NCBI GenBank assembly: GCA_023014365.1
Contig: JAEBUN010000011.1
Span: 1,178,001 to 1,242,000, forward strand
Reading direction: 5' to 3'
Length of the DNA stretch: 64,000 bases
Origin: Lepiota brunneoincarnata
Taxonomy: Eukaryota > Basidiomycota > Agaricomycetes > Agaricales > Agaricaceae
Both the position numbers and the translations under genes were made by a program. Positions 12,442 to 22,999 of the stretch are shown piece after piece; the first letter of the stretch is position 1, and every line of letters starts with the position of its first letter. The notes beneath the pieces were generated by a model. The model worked only from the letters and a program-made list of their open reading frames with translations, was not told the origin of the DNA and searched no databases.

Positions 12442-13453
12442 TCATGATGTTACGATCAACATACTTGATATACCAATAGACTCCAGCATTTCTTTAACTT
12501 CCAGCATGCTCGGTCGGTCGTCAGGGTTACTTCTGAGGCAAGCACGGAAAGCCCGGTCAAATGGCGCTGGTGGTACAAATGTTTCGGTGTACTGCCATGG
12601 AGTTCTGGCGTTGTTTTGCAGAACGAATTCTGCAATCGTAAGACCAAAGTAGTACACGTCTGACTTCGTAGAGTAAGGCCATTCTTCGTCGCGAATACCA
12701 TTGTCTCTCGCACGCGCGATTTCTGGGCAGTTGGAACTGCCGTAAAGCGACTCGAGGTCGCAGAGTATCAGATCCTGTCCATCCTGTGAGAGGAGGAGGT
12801 TGCGAAAAGATAGGTCGCGATGCACAATTCCATGTGAATGAAGAAAGATGACAGCGTCTGCAAGCTGGAGAAGTAGTCGCCGATAATCTGATATGGATCC
12901 GTTCAAAAAGGGTTGCCGATATCGAGAGAACACTAGCTCTCCCGCCTCTGATCTTCCCAACAAGCCTACGATGTGCGGATGTCCCTTCACCTGGAGAAGA
13001 TTCTGCACCTCTTTGACACCTCGACACACTTTGGCGAAGTGAATTTCGGCATTGAAGGCCACGACTGGCAGCTGACTGACAGCTTCCCTGGTATCTTCTT
13101 CGTCATCCCCGAGCTCAGGCGGAATGTCTTTGTAGGCGATGTCGGTGATTTTGTTTCCCATTATTTCAGTGTGGCCTTTCAGGGGAGGCACGTTGGCTTT
13201 AAGGCGCAAGATATTGCCGGAGAGGGTGTCAGGAATATCGTAAATTTTCACGTAGTGGCCATCCTGGTACCAAACTTCGAAAAAATCAAAGCCGGCGTTT
13301 GCCAGGACCGAATTGAGTAGAAGGTTAGACCGATCCACCAATGCCATATTCTCATCACGAATGCGACTTCGCAATGAACTGAAATCGTCGTCAGCACCTG
13401 TTCTATCGCGTTAGCTTGACTTGGTAGATGTGAGTGAGCGTGGACGTACCCAT
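12442..13453 (-). CDS. Protein kinase-like protein, about 315 aa
   Basis: Two exons: ATGG at 13450-13453, an intron at 13398-13449, then exon 2 to the stop at 12442, giving MGADDDFSSLRSRIRDENM. The N-terminal 130 residues match nothing I know. The C-terminal 180 residues are kinase-like: GHPHIVGLLG, HSHGIVHRDLSFRNLLL (catalytic loop with HRD and Asn; Lys replaced by Ser), CDLESLYG (DLE in place of DFG), KSDVYYFGLTIAEFVL and NPDDRPSMLEVKEML. It is distinct from the four TKL copies. The DFG change leaves activity open. The long uninterrupted frame supports a real gene. Confidence 0.75.
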
Positions 13454-13517
13454 GGATTTGCTGGAAAGTTGATAACGGCTAGTATCGATGATCTACGGGC
13501 TCTGCCCACGGATATAA

Positions 13518-14220
13518 ATGCAGAATACAAAAAAAAAAAAAAAAGCTGTGCCCACGGGACCCCAAGGTAACTACATTAAGTTCCATGTGACTCTCTCTTT
13601 CATGCATGGATGCTTAGTGCTCTCCCTCACACCCCCAAACCGCACCACACGTCCCGCGGGTGTCACCGCATCACCACCGCAGCCACCCCTTGCCATTGTA
13701 CGTCCCAGGACCCCCCCCCCTCTCCCTTTTTGACTGGTGACTTGCTTCTTCATGGATTGCGAATCTTGCTACACAACGACAGCTGCCGCTGCTCGCTCGC
13801 ATCCTGGCATGCGCCACTTGGTTCTTGCTCCTCACCACTCCTGTCCCTCCCCCGGAGGCCCCAAAAATCCCTTGACTTGCATGCAAAGTTCATCAGGCCA
13901 CCGTCTATCTATTTCGACATTTCCTCCAATCTCTAAATGCTTGCTTTCCCAGCACTGTATGAGGTGGCTCGTTGGGCCAGGCCACTGCCTATTGATATTT
14001 CCTCCAAGGCTTGCTTTCTCAGCAGCACCATGCAAGGTTTGTCAGGCTACCATCAGACCTATTTCGGCACTCCCTCCAACATCTAAAGGCTCGCTTTCCC
14101 GGCATTCATATGGGATTCATTGGGCCACCCCCTATCCATTGTGGCATTTCCTCCAACATCTAAAGGCTCACTTGCCTGGCACTGACTGTAGTAGCTGCGT
14201 GTATTTAGATCATTAGCAGT
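13518..14220. repeat. A-run, pyrimidine-rich tract and degenerate tandem repeat
   Basis: A run of A's (about 13529-13543) is followed by C/T-rich DNA and, from about 13870 to 14190, four or so degenerate copies of a unit of roughly 75-100 bases. Its core reads GGCATTTCCTCCAACATC then TAAAGGCTCGCTTTCCCGG. Open frames across it follow the repeat and are not taken as genes. Confidence 0.55.
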
Positions 14221-14304
14221 TGGCAGCGAGACATAAGGACAAAATAAAAGATAATTGCAGATCGTCGCTTGGGTTCCATAACACCTGTAATACACACTGA
14301 GCAC

Positions 14305-14822
14305 CTTGGTGTTTGTGTGCTCATTTTAACCCCTCTCGCCGAAAAGTTGTCGCGATCCTCTGGATAATGGTTCTGGAACTAGCACACCCGCCTGAATAAT
14401 ACATATAAAGACAGGCATAAATTCGAAGTTTGTTTGGAAGATCACCAGGGGTGACCCCACTAAAGAAAAGGAGGAAGAACAGGGCGAGAGAATATGGAGG
14501 ACTCAAGATACCATTCTTTTGTCGGGAGAGAGAAAACTCCAGATATTGTATACAACCGCTATTTAAGAGAAGCTTCCTTGTTTGGTCTTGTGTATATCGC
14601 ATGTTATGACTTCTCTTATTATCTCCACCCTATTACGTGATGCTCATCAAGCTAAGTACCAACGAATGTGAGGATCTATATTAAGTATCACTTAGACAAG
14701 TGCAACCAAAAAGATTGGGTCGAGGAACGCACCAGTCGTGGTCGAACGTCCACAATATCCTCTGGAACCAAAAGGATCAGTGCATTCATCTTCCTAGCAA
14801 TCAAAATCGCCAATTTGGCTTT
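14305..14822 (-). pseudogene. Duplicated 3' end of the fimbrin gene
   Basis: The DNA matches 19177-19575: the downstream region and the last two exons of fimbrin (IARKMNALILLVPEDIVD-type coding, then the LTFVGS exon). Here the terminal exon has three extra bases creating an in-frame TAG. The match stops at about 14822, inside the exon (after CCAATTTGGCTTT), where sequence from the 8.2-kb block begins. This is a non-functional gene fragment. Confidence 0.75.
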
Positions 14823-15760
14823 CTGCTTGTCTTTGCCGTCGCATGATCAAGTGAGAAGGACAAGAAGCACGGGAATGATAACCCAAGCCCAAGATCGCAA
14901 AAATACTGGCTAAAAAGTTGGGCATCCTCCCCCGCTGCCCTAGCTCTTTGTGTAGTATATCCGAGTGAGTATAAAGAAATATGGCGACGCAGGTAATAGC
15001 TGGTGAAGTTAGCTACCCACACCCTCCCGCTCTCGGTTCCGTGAGCTTGGCTGAGCTTAGAATTACGGGCAGTGCATAGTGCTCGCTGGCTTACCTTCTC
15101 CCCAATACTTCACCTTTGTTGCCGCATTGTGTCAGCCGCGCCCTGTTCTGCTGCCTGGAAATACCAACTTCTCAAAGTAATTTGGTCCCACCACGCTGTC
15201 CAACCCCTCATCATCCACACCCCTCCCCAGCATGCATCCCGGGATTTCAGGTAGCCATTTTTTGATAAATATATTGGTTTCGATGCCCAGGACAACAGCA
15301 TATGTCGGCGGGTGGATTGTCAGGTGTCTAACGTCCTTAGCCCCAAGACACTCGACACGATTCCGCTTTCGTTCTCTCGTTGGCCTGCCGAGGAGATAGC
15401 GAATTACGAACACCTTGCTCACCTGGTCAATGGTTCTTACACGAGATCTTGTTGTCCCACTCCCGCTTCAATCATCCTCTCAACGACGGTGGTTCTCATG
15501 AGCTTACTCCTGCATCTCTGTACGACCTCCAGCTCTGCATCCAGAAACGGCTTGATTGAGGTATTAATAGCCTTTATCACTCTGGAGGCCACCGTTGAAT
15601 CTCGAGGAAGTTGTCAAACCAAATAGGTCCAGGGAGAAATTCCTATGATTTTAGCAATCTCTACCTCTGGGCTAAATTGTATTCTCGGTGACATTGAAAG
15701 CCGTCTGGCACTGATATCGAGTATATTCAGAGCTTAGCATGCTCCTCAGCACTTGAGGCT
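14823..15760 (-). pseudogene. Unrecognised duplicated gene fragment, copy 2
   Basis: Near-copy of 8196-9115. The minus strand carries PEVEIAKIIGISPWTYLV, LPRDSTVASRVIKAINTSI, FLDAELEVVQRCRSKLM and VERMIEAGVGQQ, then from 15422 VFVIRYLLGRP, VRHLTIHPPTYAVVLGIE, IFIKKWLPEIPG and MLGRGVDDEGLDSVVGPNYF. The protein family is not known to me. This copy reads better than the 8-kb copy, but a TGA sits in the first block, so it is probably inactive. It includes the first bases of the BTB gene promoter region at its left end. Confidence 0.5.
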
Positions 15761-15979
15761 GCTTTTTATTATTATTCTTTTCTGCGCTGCTTACCGACCC
15801 GGGATCGCCAGCGTTGCCCGTGCCAGTGAGCCGGAAGGCCAAGTTATAAGAAGTGCAAAGGTCGTATCACCAGGTTCTGGGAATCGCTAGATTATCCATT
15901 CACGACCACATATTGTTATGCCGGGAGTCAAGACATAGACGGATGGATGAGGTCCCATTCTCACTGCTATATTTCACTG

Positions 15980-16516
15980 AAATCCTCCTGAAATACAGAT
16001 CGGTCCTCTTGCTGAACCTTCTCGAACCCTAGCCCTCCGCTCCAGCTCCCGCCCATTTCCAATACCTTAGACGGGCTTCTGTCGCGTTGATATTCTTGCA
16101 ATGTTGACAACCTAAACACTCGACAGGTTTACTGGGACCTCGTGGATTATCGGTGGTAAGGTAACCAGAGCCATAATTGGACGGGTTTGAGCAAGCTGGG
16201 CGTCTCAAGCGGCTCACATAGACCAAGATTGTTGTTTCGGGTGACTTCCTCATCCGCTCTCTGATGTATAAAATCTGTCCCATGGTTTCCCATCCCAGAC
16301 GATTGGCTTCATCAATATCCGGGAGGCAATGGTTCATCACCAAAGCGATACAGCCGTCCGTCAGTAAGTTCAAAGCTTGCGTTCTTTTGCCAAGAGGACC
16401 TTCTCTGTGTCTGGGATATCCATTTTTCGCAGGCTCTCCTCGATAAAAGTAATGATCTGAAGTATTTGAAGGACAATTAGCCGTCCACAGAAGCTGGGTT
16501 GGACAGGTTTGAGCAT
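15980..16516 (-). pseudogene. BTB-family fragment, copy 3, lacking the BTB domain
   Basis: Matches the last exon of BTB copy 2 (IDEANRLGWETMGQILYIRE, SKPVECLGCQHCKN, YWKWAGAGAEG) and a little intron upstream, but the match ends near 16516 before the BTB core. Frameshifts occur near 16400 and near the 3' end. It is the right end of the duplicated block. Confidence 0.75.
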
Positions 16517-16709
16517 CACGTTTTAACATTTAACCCGCATTCTGCAGCCCCTTTCGTCTTTCACCGGCTTTCAACGTCCCAGAACGTCCTCCGGTGCCCT
16601 GAAAAAGTTTTCTTTGTATCCAGTGGTTCTCCGCATCCGCACGTTTACTAAGCAAAATATATCTCGTCGCGTTTACAAATTACGACCACGATCCCAGAAA
16701 CATAGACAA

Positions 16710-18377
16710 CTACTGCTGAACCTTGTGAACGCCCATCAAAATCAATGCGCTTCCTTGAATTTGTGTGCGAGTTGAAGGGCTCACCAGATCTCGGAGCAGA
16801 TCAAGATCGGCCACAGAAAAGTTCAAATTCCCGCCCCGCATTGCGGCTCTGAACGACAATGGCGTAAGTACTGGTAAGGTGCTCTGTGTCTGTTTCCCCC
16901 TCTGTTGAGCTATTCGCATCGTTGCTAAGTTGTTGGGGGGACATTGTTGCAGCATTTCGATAATCTTCTCAACGGTCGGTCGATCTTTTGGAGCATAACT
17001 CCAGCACATCTGCATCACCTCCCATATTTCATCTGACAACTCCAGCTCCATATCCGTAGATGGCTTCGTGGGAGTTATTCCTCTTATCACCTTCGAAATC
17101 ACCGTTGAATCACGGGGGAACTCGTAGAACGGAATCCGTTGGGTGAGGACCTGTTACAGTTTTTGTGAGGACCCCTAGTTGGACTAGCCACTACAAAACC
17201 CGTTACCTCGTACATGACCGAAGCCACCGAATACACATCACTCGAAAATGTGGGTCTCGGAGTCTTACCGTCGTCAGTACCTTCAATAAGCTCCGGAGCC
17301 TCCCACCGTAATGTGCCACCAGCTTGGCCCATTGTTTCCAACGATGTCCACCGTAGAATCTCATCATCCACCACGGATGATAGCCCAAAATCTGCGAGGC
17401 AAGCCGAACCAGTGGGGGTTATCAGGATGTTTAACTGTGACTTGTTCAGTTCTCGTGGAGCATATGGTTTTGGCGCCCACATACCCCTTTGAGATCTCCG
17501 TGTATAATAGAGTTTGCGTGTAGGTAAGCCAGCCCTACCAGAATATCATCGATCTTCAAGAACTCTCTTAGCTGACTCTGGGCACGGTTGTGTCTTAATT
17601 ACTAGTACCTACCAATGGCAGTCTCGGGGCCTCCGGATTCGCTTTCAGATACTCGGATATGTTACCATCTGCCATCCACGGTGACACTAGGCAGACGCGA
17701 TCAAAGACGTCATTCAAGTGATATATACCGTAAAAGGGCAAGACGTCCGGATGCATAAGCTGACTCCACATAATAGCTTCCCTGGCAAAATTCTGCTGAA
17801 CGATTAAATCAAGAACAAAGTAGAGAGGGCGGGCAGACCTTGATGAGATGCTCGACTTGAGACCTTTGATACAACTTGACGACCTTGAGACAGACATCTT
17901 GACCTTGAAAATGTCCCCTCCATATCTCTCCGAACCTGCCCTCCGTCACTGGACGGTCATGGCGCTGAACTCCTTGAAGAGTTAGACACTCAGGATAGCC
18001 GGCAGACGCTCCGCAGAGACGTAATGTGGCAACTAAAACCGAGCGTCTGAGTACTCTGTCCAGGCTCTGATTGTCGAGTAGCTAGTTGACCCAGGGGTGA
18101 CGTTGAGATGGACACTAGAGACCTCCGAACCCACTTTTTGCATAATATTGAGCATATGTTGAGCATTCTCTCCCCGAAGTTTGAGCAGGGTCTTGTATGA
18201 TGCTTTTTTATCCAACATATTGCTCATTGTCCGTTCCACGAGAGCTTGGGTAACGTCTTTTGAAAGAGTCCTTGCTTCCACGTCGCTGACGCCTTCGTGC
18301 GATCCGATGTCGGCTAGCTCCCTCGGTATAAGGAATAGTGGCTGAGGCAAATAGTATGTTGAGCGTGTGCCCAGCAT
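16710..18377 (-). CDS. Tyrosine-kinase-like protein kinase, copy B (best preserved)
   Basis: After splicing, the frame stays open from about 18377 to the stop at 16710-16712. Blocks in order: linker with DVTQALVERTMSNMLDKKAS and LLKLRGENAQHMLNIMQK; SVLVATLRLCGASAGYPECL; glycine loop RFGEIWRGHFQGQ; beta-3 lysine in DVCLKVVKLYQ; FAREAIMWSQLMHPDVLPF; VCLVSPWMADGNISEYL; catalytic loop IIHGDLKG..LNIL (HGD replaces HRD, usual in this fungal family); ACLADFGLSSVVDDEILRW; GGTLRWEAPELIEG; VYSVASVMYE; MCWSYAPKDRPTVEKII; end GVHKVQQ. A serine/threonine or dual-specificity signalling role is likely by family. An N-terminal extension from the next feature is possible. Confidence 0.8.
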
Positions 18378-18559
18378 TCACTGGTAGGTAGTAGGGGCCC
18401 ACCGGTGCCGGAAGCATCCCCGGACCTATTGGAAACGCGGTCGGCGACCGGTCACCGGGATGATACTCCAGGTCTGTGACTTGGCGAGGCTTGAACTTTT
18501 CTTTACGGAGATTACTGGGCATATAAGGGTGATCTGCCTTCCTTGTAGCTTTCCTTTCC

Positions 18560-19102
18560 TTAAGATGCCCTCTGCCTACCACCTCGCCCACCTGCGGAAA
18601 CTGGGGGCGCTCCACCTTCAATGCTTCCCCCACTCTCTGTACCTTGACTGCTTGCTCGAGCTACGGTGCCTCGGAGGGCATCCTCTCGGTCCAATGCTCC
18701 GAGAGGCGGGGACATTGTCCCTAGCATGAAACCGGGTGGAGGGCTTGATTCTTGGGAGGAGGTGGGGCGCGGGTCTTGCGCTTGGGGTATGTAGGGGCAG
18801 GACTCTCCTTGAATGTAAAAGAGATTTCTTTCTGGTCCCTGAGTTTGGTATAAGGCATTCTGTTCTTGTGTCATGGTTGCGCCCTCGCCAAAGTAGCCAC
18901 CCGCCTCGTTCACTGATTCGAAATCGGTCGGATCCACAGGAACCTCTCCTTGAATGTAAAAGAGACTTCCCGGTTCCCGAAACTGGTACAAGGCACTCTG
19001 CCCTTGGGTCCTGGTTGCGCCCTCGCCAAAGTAGCCACCCACCTCGTTCACTGATTCGAAATCGGTCGGGTCCACAGGAACTGTGCCTGGATAAAAATAC
19101 AT
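18560..19102 (-). CDS. Repeat-bearing exon upstream of kinase B
   Basis: Minus-strand frame of 180 codons from MYFYPGTVPVDPTDFES. It holds two tandem copies of a unit of about 47 residues (VPVDPTDFESVNE, GGYFGEGAT, ALYQ, LFYIQGE), mirrored in the DNA as a direct repeat at about 18801-18940 and 18945-19085. The rest is rich in Gly, Ser and Pro. A further frame at 18208-18633 (with EYHPGDRSPTAFPIGPGMLP) links it to kinase B but changes frame near 18370. It may be the kinase N-terminus joined by unseen introns, or a separate gene. Function unknown. Confidence 0.45.
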   Translation of the reverse strand: MYFYPGTVPVDPTDFESVNEVGGYFGEGATRTQGQSALYQFREPGSLFYIQGEVPVDPTDFESVNEAGGYFGEGATMTQEQNALYQTQGPERNLFYIQGESCPYIPQAQDPRPTSSQESSPPPGFMLGTMSPPLGALDREDALRGTVARASSQGTESGGSIEGGAPPVSAGGRGGRQRAS

Positions 19103-19388
19103 CCTTCAAAGCTTCAGAGGATGGTTGTGGAGAGTACTGGGTCGACGGTGGTAACAAGACCGCATGGTGAGCGCTTGTGCGTTTGTGTGCTCATTTTAAC
19201 CGCCTCTCGTGGAAAAGTCGTCGTGACCTTCATGGATTCATGCCCTGGCAAGCCTCTGAGTAACGATTCCGGAATTAGCACACTTATCTGAAAAATACAT
19301 ATGTAAAGACATAGGCATAAATTCGAAGTTCATTTCTTTTACTGTATGTTATGACTTCTTTTATTATCTCCACCTTCTAATGACCCTA

Positions 19389-21764
19389 TTACGCAACGCT
19401 CATCAAGCTACCAACGAATGTGAGGATCTATATCGAATATCACTTAGTCAAGTGCAACCAAAAAAAAATCGGGTCGAGGAACGCACCAGTCGTGGTCGAA
19501 CATCCACAATATCCTCCGGAACCAAAAATATCAGCGCATTCATCTTCCTAGCAATCGAAATCGCCAATTTGGCTTTTTGGAAACAAAGCAAACACATTCA
19601 GTCCTCTATCAAGATAGAAAAAAATACAAAACAAAACATAGAACTCACCATTCTGTCTCCGGTCTTCATAATCCCCGTTCTCCCCCACAGAGACCACCAA
19701 AGTAGGATCTACAATCCCAGGCTTGATTGCATCCAATAAATCCAGGAAAAACAATCCTGTCGTGATAGATGGGTCCTTAAACGATCGGATAGGTCGTGCA
19801 GTCGGTTTCGCTTTCTGTACGGTGGAATTGGCCCACTTGAGGAGATCAATATCGCTGATAGGACGCCCGCCTCCGGAGAGCTGGGATAGGGTTTTGGTAA
19901 TGGACATCCTATACATAGAGAAACTCAGCGCTTCATGGGGGAAATCCGGGGATGGAAAAAACACACCGCATAAGCTGCCAAACCAACCCAAGCACCAGTG
20001 TCCTTCTCCCATCCACAATATCCGCACCCTGAATCCCAACAAGATGCATCCCATTCTGCTTCCCAAGATCAACCACGTAGTTCGTATTCTCCACCGCCTT
20101 GAATCGCGTCAAGGTGCTCTGGTTCGGTGTCACACCAATATCCTCACCCTCTCCCTCCTCATCTGCTCCACCACCCGACGCATAGTTCCCCGGCCCCGCA
20201 CCCTGCTTGGGCTTTGACACCCTCCGCCAAACCACACTCCCTGGTGAAATCTTATCAAACGCCTGTAAAATGATCAAACCATCCTTCAAATTCTCAAACA
20301 AGTTGAAGACGGCAGGTTCAACGCCAAGCGAATTAAGCCACAAGGTGAACACACGCGCCTCCCTCTCCCCCTCAGCATCGAAGTCCTCCACAACACCATA
20401 ATCTTTCGCTTCTTGTTCATCGAGAGGTTCGAGGCCAGGATGAGTGTTGAAGAGGTTGGCGACAAAGGCGAGGTTAAGACGCGGGTTACCTGCGGTGAGC
20501 GAGGAAGGGGTGAGGTATTTTCTACATCCGATTTTTGCAGCGTTTTGGAGGACTTGCTCTGCCCGTGTACGGAGATCGCGGGTTTGGAGGGGTGCGAGGG
20601 AGCAGTCGTCGGGTTTGAGTTGGTGTAAGAGGACAGTGTAGTTTTCGCCGTCGCTTACGTCCCTGCTGAAGTTTTTCACCCTGACCGAGACAACAAGGCT
20701 GAGATTGTGCGGTAAGGGCAACGTGAAGGATGGGAACGTACCGACGCTGCGATCCTGCAGCTTTCAAATGGAAATTGAACCATCGGAGCAAGATTTGGTC
20801 AGGCGTCAACCTGAGGAGATCTTCAATCGTTTCTCCCTCTTCACAAAGCCTATACAACTCGGGGTGCAACTTGATGTCCACCTGGGCCAACAAACCCCTC
20901 CTGATAACCTGCCAGATCAATCCCAGGATCAAATGCTCTCTTCCCTCCGCTATATCGGACGAGCCAATGTTGACGATGGAGCAACCAATACCCTTGGCGG
21001 AAGTGATGACGATGTTGTTATTCTCTGTGATCTGGAAAGCATTAAGGGGCTTTCCGACCCGTGGACTTGTTGAGGACTCGGGTATCGATAGTGTCCGGCA
21101 CCGAGTCGTTGATCAGCTTACACAAGATCAAACCGTCTTTACATTCATCGAACAGCTGCATCGTATCTGTAGGGATGGGATAACGATTTCCAATGTCCGG
21201 ATCGTTCTCAATAATCTTTTTTCGAAAATAAAGAAAATGTTTATTAAATAATCAAGACAGAATCCGAGGAAACACGTACGCCATTGATGTGATTGGTAAA
21301 CTCAGCCCGCTCATCCTCGTTGATAGTATGGCTAACATTCGCATTGGAGCCCTGCACACGAACCTTTTCCCGCCTTGGTTTGCAGAGCCGTTTGTGATTC
21401 TGTGCGTAGCTTGACGTTGAGCTGAGGCGATAACGATGATAAAGGTCAAATAGGTAGTGACATCATATCCAGTTAACGTACCTCGACCCAGTCCTCCAGT
21501 TCGAGTTTGCCACTAGAGTCAAGACTGACGTGTTTAAGAGTCTCTCGTGCGCGATCGTAAGACTGTCCACTTGATTGTAGTGCATGAAGTGCAGTAGATT
21601 TGTCTACTCTTCCGGGTGAATCAGTATTGAGGGTGCTGGAAGAGGGAGGTCAGTTTTCAAGCGAATAGTTTAAACGATTTGTCCCACTTAAAGCGGTTGA
21701 TGAGGTCGAACATCTCCTCTCTCGAGACCTCTGGGTGTTTCTTCTGGAGTCTGAGGGCTTCCAT
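19389..21764 (-). CDS. SAC6: Fimbrin (plastin), actin-bundling protein
   Basis: Start at 21764 gives MEALRLQKKHPEVSREEMFD, the usual fimbrin N-terminus. The minus strand then carries calponin-homology segments: TPDQILLRWFNFHLKAAG, DGENYTVLLHQLKPDDC, ARVFTLWLNSLGVEPAVFN, LKDGLIILQAFDKISPGSV, FKAVENTNYVVDLGKQNGMH, VGIQGADIVDGRRTLVLGL, LLKWANSTVQKAKPTA, FFLDLLDAIKPGIVD, then LAISIARKMNALIFLVPEDI. The last exon is only 13 codons (19427-19389, ending GSLMSVA and stop). Fimbrin cross-links actin filaments in patches and rings through two actin-binding regions of paired CH domains. The gene looks intact; its 3' end is duplicated at 14.3-14.8 kb. Confidence 0.9.
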
Positions 21765-22065
21765 GTTGTTTGTGGTGGTGGGCTGAAACGACTCTTGCTT
21801 TTGTCTCCGATCTCCTCATATAGGCACTGTGGCAGTGCTGCACCCCACTGCGTAATCGCAGCCTCCCGCAGTCGTTAAGGAAAGGACGTGTTTGGAGCTG
21901 TGCTACGGTACTACAATATTAATGATGATCCGATAGCCTGAGAAGGAGTAAAAAGGAGATTATTGTTCAGAGTCCCAAGAAATAGTCAAAAAAAAAAAAG
22001 TAAGAATCAACAAAATGATCGTCAGGGTCTATAATCCACCCATCGCAGCCCATGTCGTCATCCAC

Positions 22066-22971
22066 CTAGTGATTGTTCGCCCGGAGCATATGGAATCCAG
22101 AGAGGAATATAACAAGGAATGAGACGATAATGCCCACAGCCGCAGGGTGAGCAGCTGCCGACAACACGCCGTTTGTGTCCTTACACTCTGGGCAATTCCA
22201 TCCTAAATGAACACATCCATCAATTCCAGCCTTTCAATTCTCAAAAGCTCATCCTGACTCACCACTTGCCAACGGGGTATATGGCTGCGGCGTATACAAC
22301 GCGAACTGCAACTCGTTAAAGGGACTCAAAAACCCGCCCCTCCTCACCGCTCCTGGACCCCTCTCATCCCACATATTCAGCGTGTACGTCCCCTGCGCCA
22401 GCGGCATATTGGGGTTATTGGCCTGGTACGAATTGATATCCCATACAACCTGCGTCGCTGTTCCCGGTATAACTCCGTCCGTCGGCCCTACAGGGTAGGT
22501 ATTCCCATTATCACAAACCGCTGATATCGTCAGACGTGTCGGTGTCGCAAGGACAGAGGTCATGTTCCAACCGAACGTGATGACCTGGCTCGGCGCAATC
22601 TTGTAGAAAGACGTGGCGGTTTGTGGCGGTTGAGTCATTGATATCCCGCCTGCGGCGGCGGTGGCCGGGATGGCGAGGACGCTAGTTGAGTTGGGTGCGG
22701 CCGACGACTGTTGAGGAGGATTTTGCTGAGGGTTTTGAGATGGATTCTGCTGAGGATTCTGCTGGTTTGGGTTCGGGTTTTGTGGGTTTTGTGGGTTCTG
22801 TGGGTTCTGCTGAGGAGGATCTTGCCTGGCTACGATGTGCGACATTTTGCTGAGAGAAAGAGAATCGGAGACAAGAACGCCGCCAGCAGCCGCCAACGGG
22901 CACATCTTCCCCGTGGTTTTCACGTGACCTGTTCTCACCAGCGCTAAATTTAGCTTGCAACTTTGTCGCAC
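22066..22971 (-). CDS. DUF7137 family protein with C-terminal membrane helix
   Basis: Exon 1 has a low-complexity Gln/Asn/Pro stretch (repeated QNPQNP) after a mildly hydrophobic N-terminus, then the conserved core FYKIAPSQVITFGWNMTSVL, TYPVGPTDGVIPGTA and MPLAQGTYTLNMWDERGP. An intron near 22200-22257 joins LASG to WNCPECKDTNGVLSAAAHP, followed by VGIIVSFLVIFLSGFHML, a membrane helix, and the stop at 22066. The domain is widespread in fungi and uncharacterised; a surface or endomembrane protein is inferred. The start could instead be at about 22905 or 22845. Confidence 0.7.
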
Positions 22972-22999
22972 AACAAAGTATTATATCGTGTGCGCGCAG

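Noticed and set aside
13518..14216. Pro/Ser/Cys-rich plus-strand proteins
   Set aside because: These frames only translate the C/T-rich tract and its degenerate repeat.
19448..19480. Fimbrin ending in a truncated tail (RSSTRFFFGCT)
   Set aside because: A GT donor after RPRL and an AG before ATCCTC give a 13-codon final exon with the expected family end, so the gene is complete.
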